NCBI GenBank assembly: GCA_021790875.1
Contig: JAJYFN010000002.1
Location: 1-63,510 of the forward strand
Direction of reading: 5' to 3'
Length of the DNA: 63,510 nucleotides
Origin: a bacterium
Lineage (GTDB): Bacteria; Patescibacteriota; Saccharimonadia; Saccharimonadales; UBA4665
Shown: piece by piece, positions 62,791-63,510 of the stretch
Layout: each line of letters begins with the position of its first letter
How positions within the stretch are numbered: position 1 is the first letter of the stretch
Notes under the pieces: generated by a model
What the model was told of the DNA's origin: nothing
Databases searched by the model: none
The model's input: the letters and a program-made list of their open reading frames with translations, nothing else
Program-made: the position numbers and the translations under genes

Positions 62791-62808
62791 TACCCCTTAG
62801 TTATAGGT

Positions 62809-63030
62809 ATGGCTGCTAATAAAGAAGTAATTGAGCTCGGCGGCACGATAGTTGAGACCCTACCAGGGACGCAATTTCGTGTAGAGCTTGAGAATGGCCA
62901 TCAAATTATAGCTCACGTCGCCGGTAAGATGAGGAAACATTTTATCCGCATCGTTCCAGGTGACAGCGTAACGGTCGAGTTGACCCCTTACGATCTAACT
63001 AAGGGCAGAATCACCTATCGCAAATCTTAA
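62809..63030 (+). CDS. infA: Translation initiation factor IF-1
   Basis: 73 aa, one residue longer than E. coli. OB-fold protein that blocks the A site during initiation. [34 protein letters not shown] and the C-terminal [13 protein letters not shown] are conserved. It has its own strong promoter and leads into rpmJ and rpsM. Confidence 0.97.
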   Translation: MAANKEVIELGGTIVETLPGTQFRVELENGHQIIAHVAGKMRKHFIRIVPGDSVTVELTPYDLTKGRITYRKS

Positions 63031-63084
63031 TATCATTACTGTTTATTTAGGCAGTGTGTCAAATTCAAGGAGGAATTGATCCGC

Positions 63085-63201
63085 ATGAAAGTGCGTGCCA
63101 GCGTCAAGAAAATCAGCCCCGACGACTTAATTGTTCGTCGTAAAGGCCGTGTCTACGTAATTAACAAGCGTAAGCCTAAACATAAGCAAAGGCAGGGTTA
63201 G
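63085..63201 (+). CDS. rpmJ: Ribosomal protein L36, cysteine-free form
   Basis: 38 aa, starting at ATG 63085 behind a strong [18 protein letters not shown] and KHKQRQG frame the family, but the zinc ligands are gone: Ser11, Asp14 and Asn27 stand where the zinc form has Cys. Only the His near the C terminus remains. It is therefore a C-minus L36. Ends six bases before rpsM. Confidence 0.95.
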   Translation: MKVRASVKKISPDDLIVRRKGRVYVINKRKPKHKQRQG

Positions 63202-63207
63202 TTAGTT

Positions 63208-63510
63208 ATGGCACGTATTGCTGGTGTTACAATTCCGAGCGAAAAACAGATTTGGGTTGCCTTGACTTATGTTTATGGCATTGGCCCAAAGTCTAGTTAT
63301 GACATTCTAGCGAAGGCGAAGGTTGAACCGACACTACGCACTAAAGACTTAACCGATGACGATATCTCCCGTATTTCCGAAGTCATAAGTACTAACTATT
63401 CCGTAGAAGGTGAATTGCAACGCGTCATTAGCGGCAACATTAAGCGTCTTAAAGACATTAAGAGTTACCGTGGCCAACGTCATAGTGCAAACTTACCAAC
63501 CCGAGGCCAA
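63208..63510 (+). CDS. rpsM: Ribosomal protein S13, 5' part
   Basis: The first 101 codons, running off the right edge. MARIAGVTIPSEKQIWVALT, YGIGPKSSYDIL and SYRGQRHSANLPTRGQ are the family's N-terminal, helix-turn and tRNA-contacting segments. S11, S4 and rpoA would be expected beyond the edge. Confidence 0.96.
   Translation, partial: MARIAGVTIPSEKQIWVALTYVYGIGPKSSYDILAKAKVEPTLRTKDLTDDDISRISEVISTNYSVEGELQRVISGNIKRLKDIKSYRGQRHSANLPTRGQ

Noticed and set aside
1-63510. CRISPR arrays, insertion sequences, integrases or prophage genes
   Set aside because: Looked for repeat-spacer patterns, transposase motifs and inverted-repeat ends; none seen.

Overview
The window is a gene-dense stretch of housekeeping chromosome from a member of the Candidate Phyla Radiation (Patescibacteria), most likely Saccharibacteria (TM7). 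The reasons are: the spc operon runs rpsE-rplO with no rpmD (ribosomal protein L30, absent across the CPR); adk and map are missing between secY and infA; no gene for metabolic biosynthesis appears in 63 kb; several small membrane genes sit inside housekeeping operons; and TGA is used as an ordinary stop, which argues against the Gracilibacteria/Absconditabacteria code. The lineage call is inference; no 16S gene is present.

Layout. 1-3.9 kb: gatC-gatA-(membrane gene)-gatB, the amidotransferase that makes Gln-tRNA/Asn-tRNA. 4-15.5 kb: dnaE, a SpoU methyltransferase, a type IV pilus ATPase, rplS, rnhB, an M1 aminopeptidase and nusA. 15.5-31.3 kb: clpC behind a CIRCE operator, a membrane protein resembling a degenerate metallopeptidase, radA, a class A penicillin-binding protein, tyrS, recG, rsmD, tRNA-Leu, hisS and tig. 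31.3-38.5 kb: the one accessory-looking region, with two small two-helix proteins, a four-gene WxL/DUF916-like cell-surface cluster, a CHASE sensor with no output domain, and a CapA-family protein. 38.6-46.9 kb: clpP behind a second CIRCE, then rpoB-rpoC. 47-63.5 kb: the str, S10 and spc operons from rpsL to rpsM, with secY, infA and rpmJ.

How the genes work together. RNA polymerase, NusA, EF-G, EF-Tu, IF1, SecY and about 25 ribosomal proteins form the expression and export core. ClpC and ClpP are unlinked here but carry matching CIRCE sites, so one HrcA regulon probably controls the whole protease. The surface cluster reads as secreted WxL-like proteins plus a membrane-anchored DUF916-like partner, plausibly a cell-wall complex for contact with a host cell or surface; that role is inference.

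Main points for a second look: the beta' subunit has lost both zinc-binding cysteine sets and has a rewritten trigger loop; EF-G has Asn in place of the Asp of its NKxD motif; L36 is cysteine-free; nusA has a terminator hairpin between promoter and gene; several promoters lie so close to their ATG that transcripts would be leaderless; and the WxL-like cluster has a LysM-like domain predicted on the cytoplasmic side. No CRISPR array, insertion sequence, integrase or rRNA gene was seen, and no gene-free stretch exceeds 300 bases.
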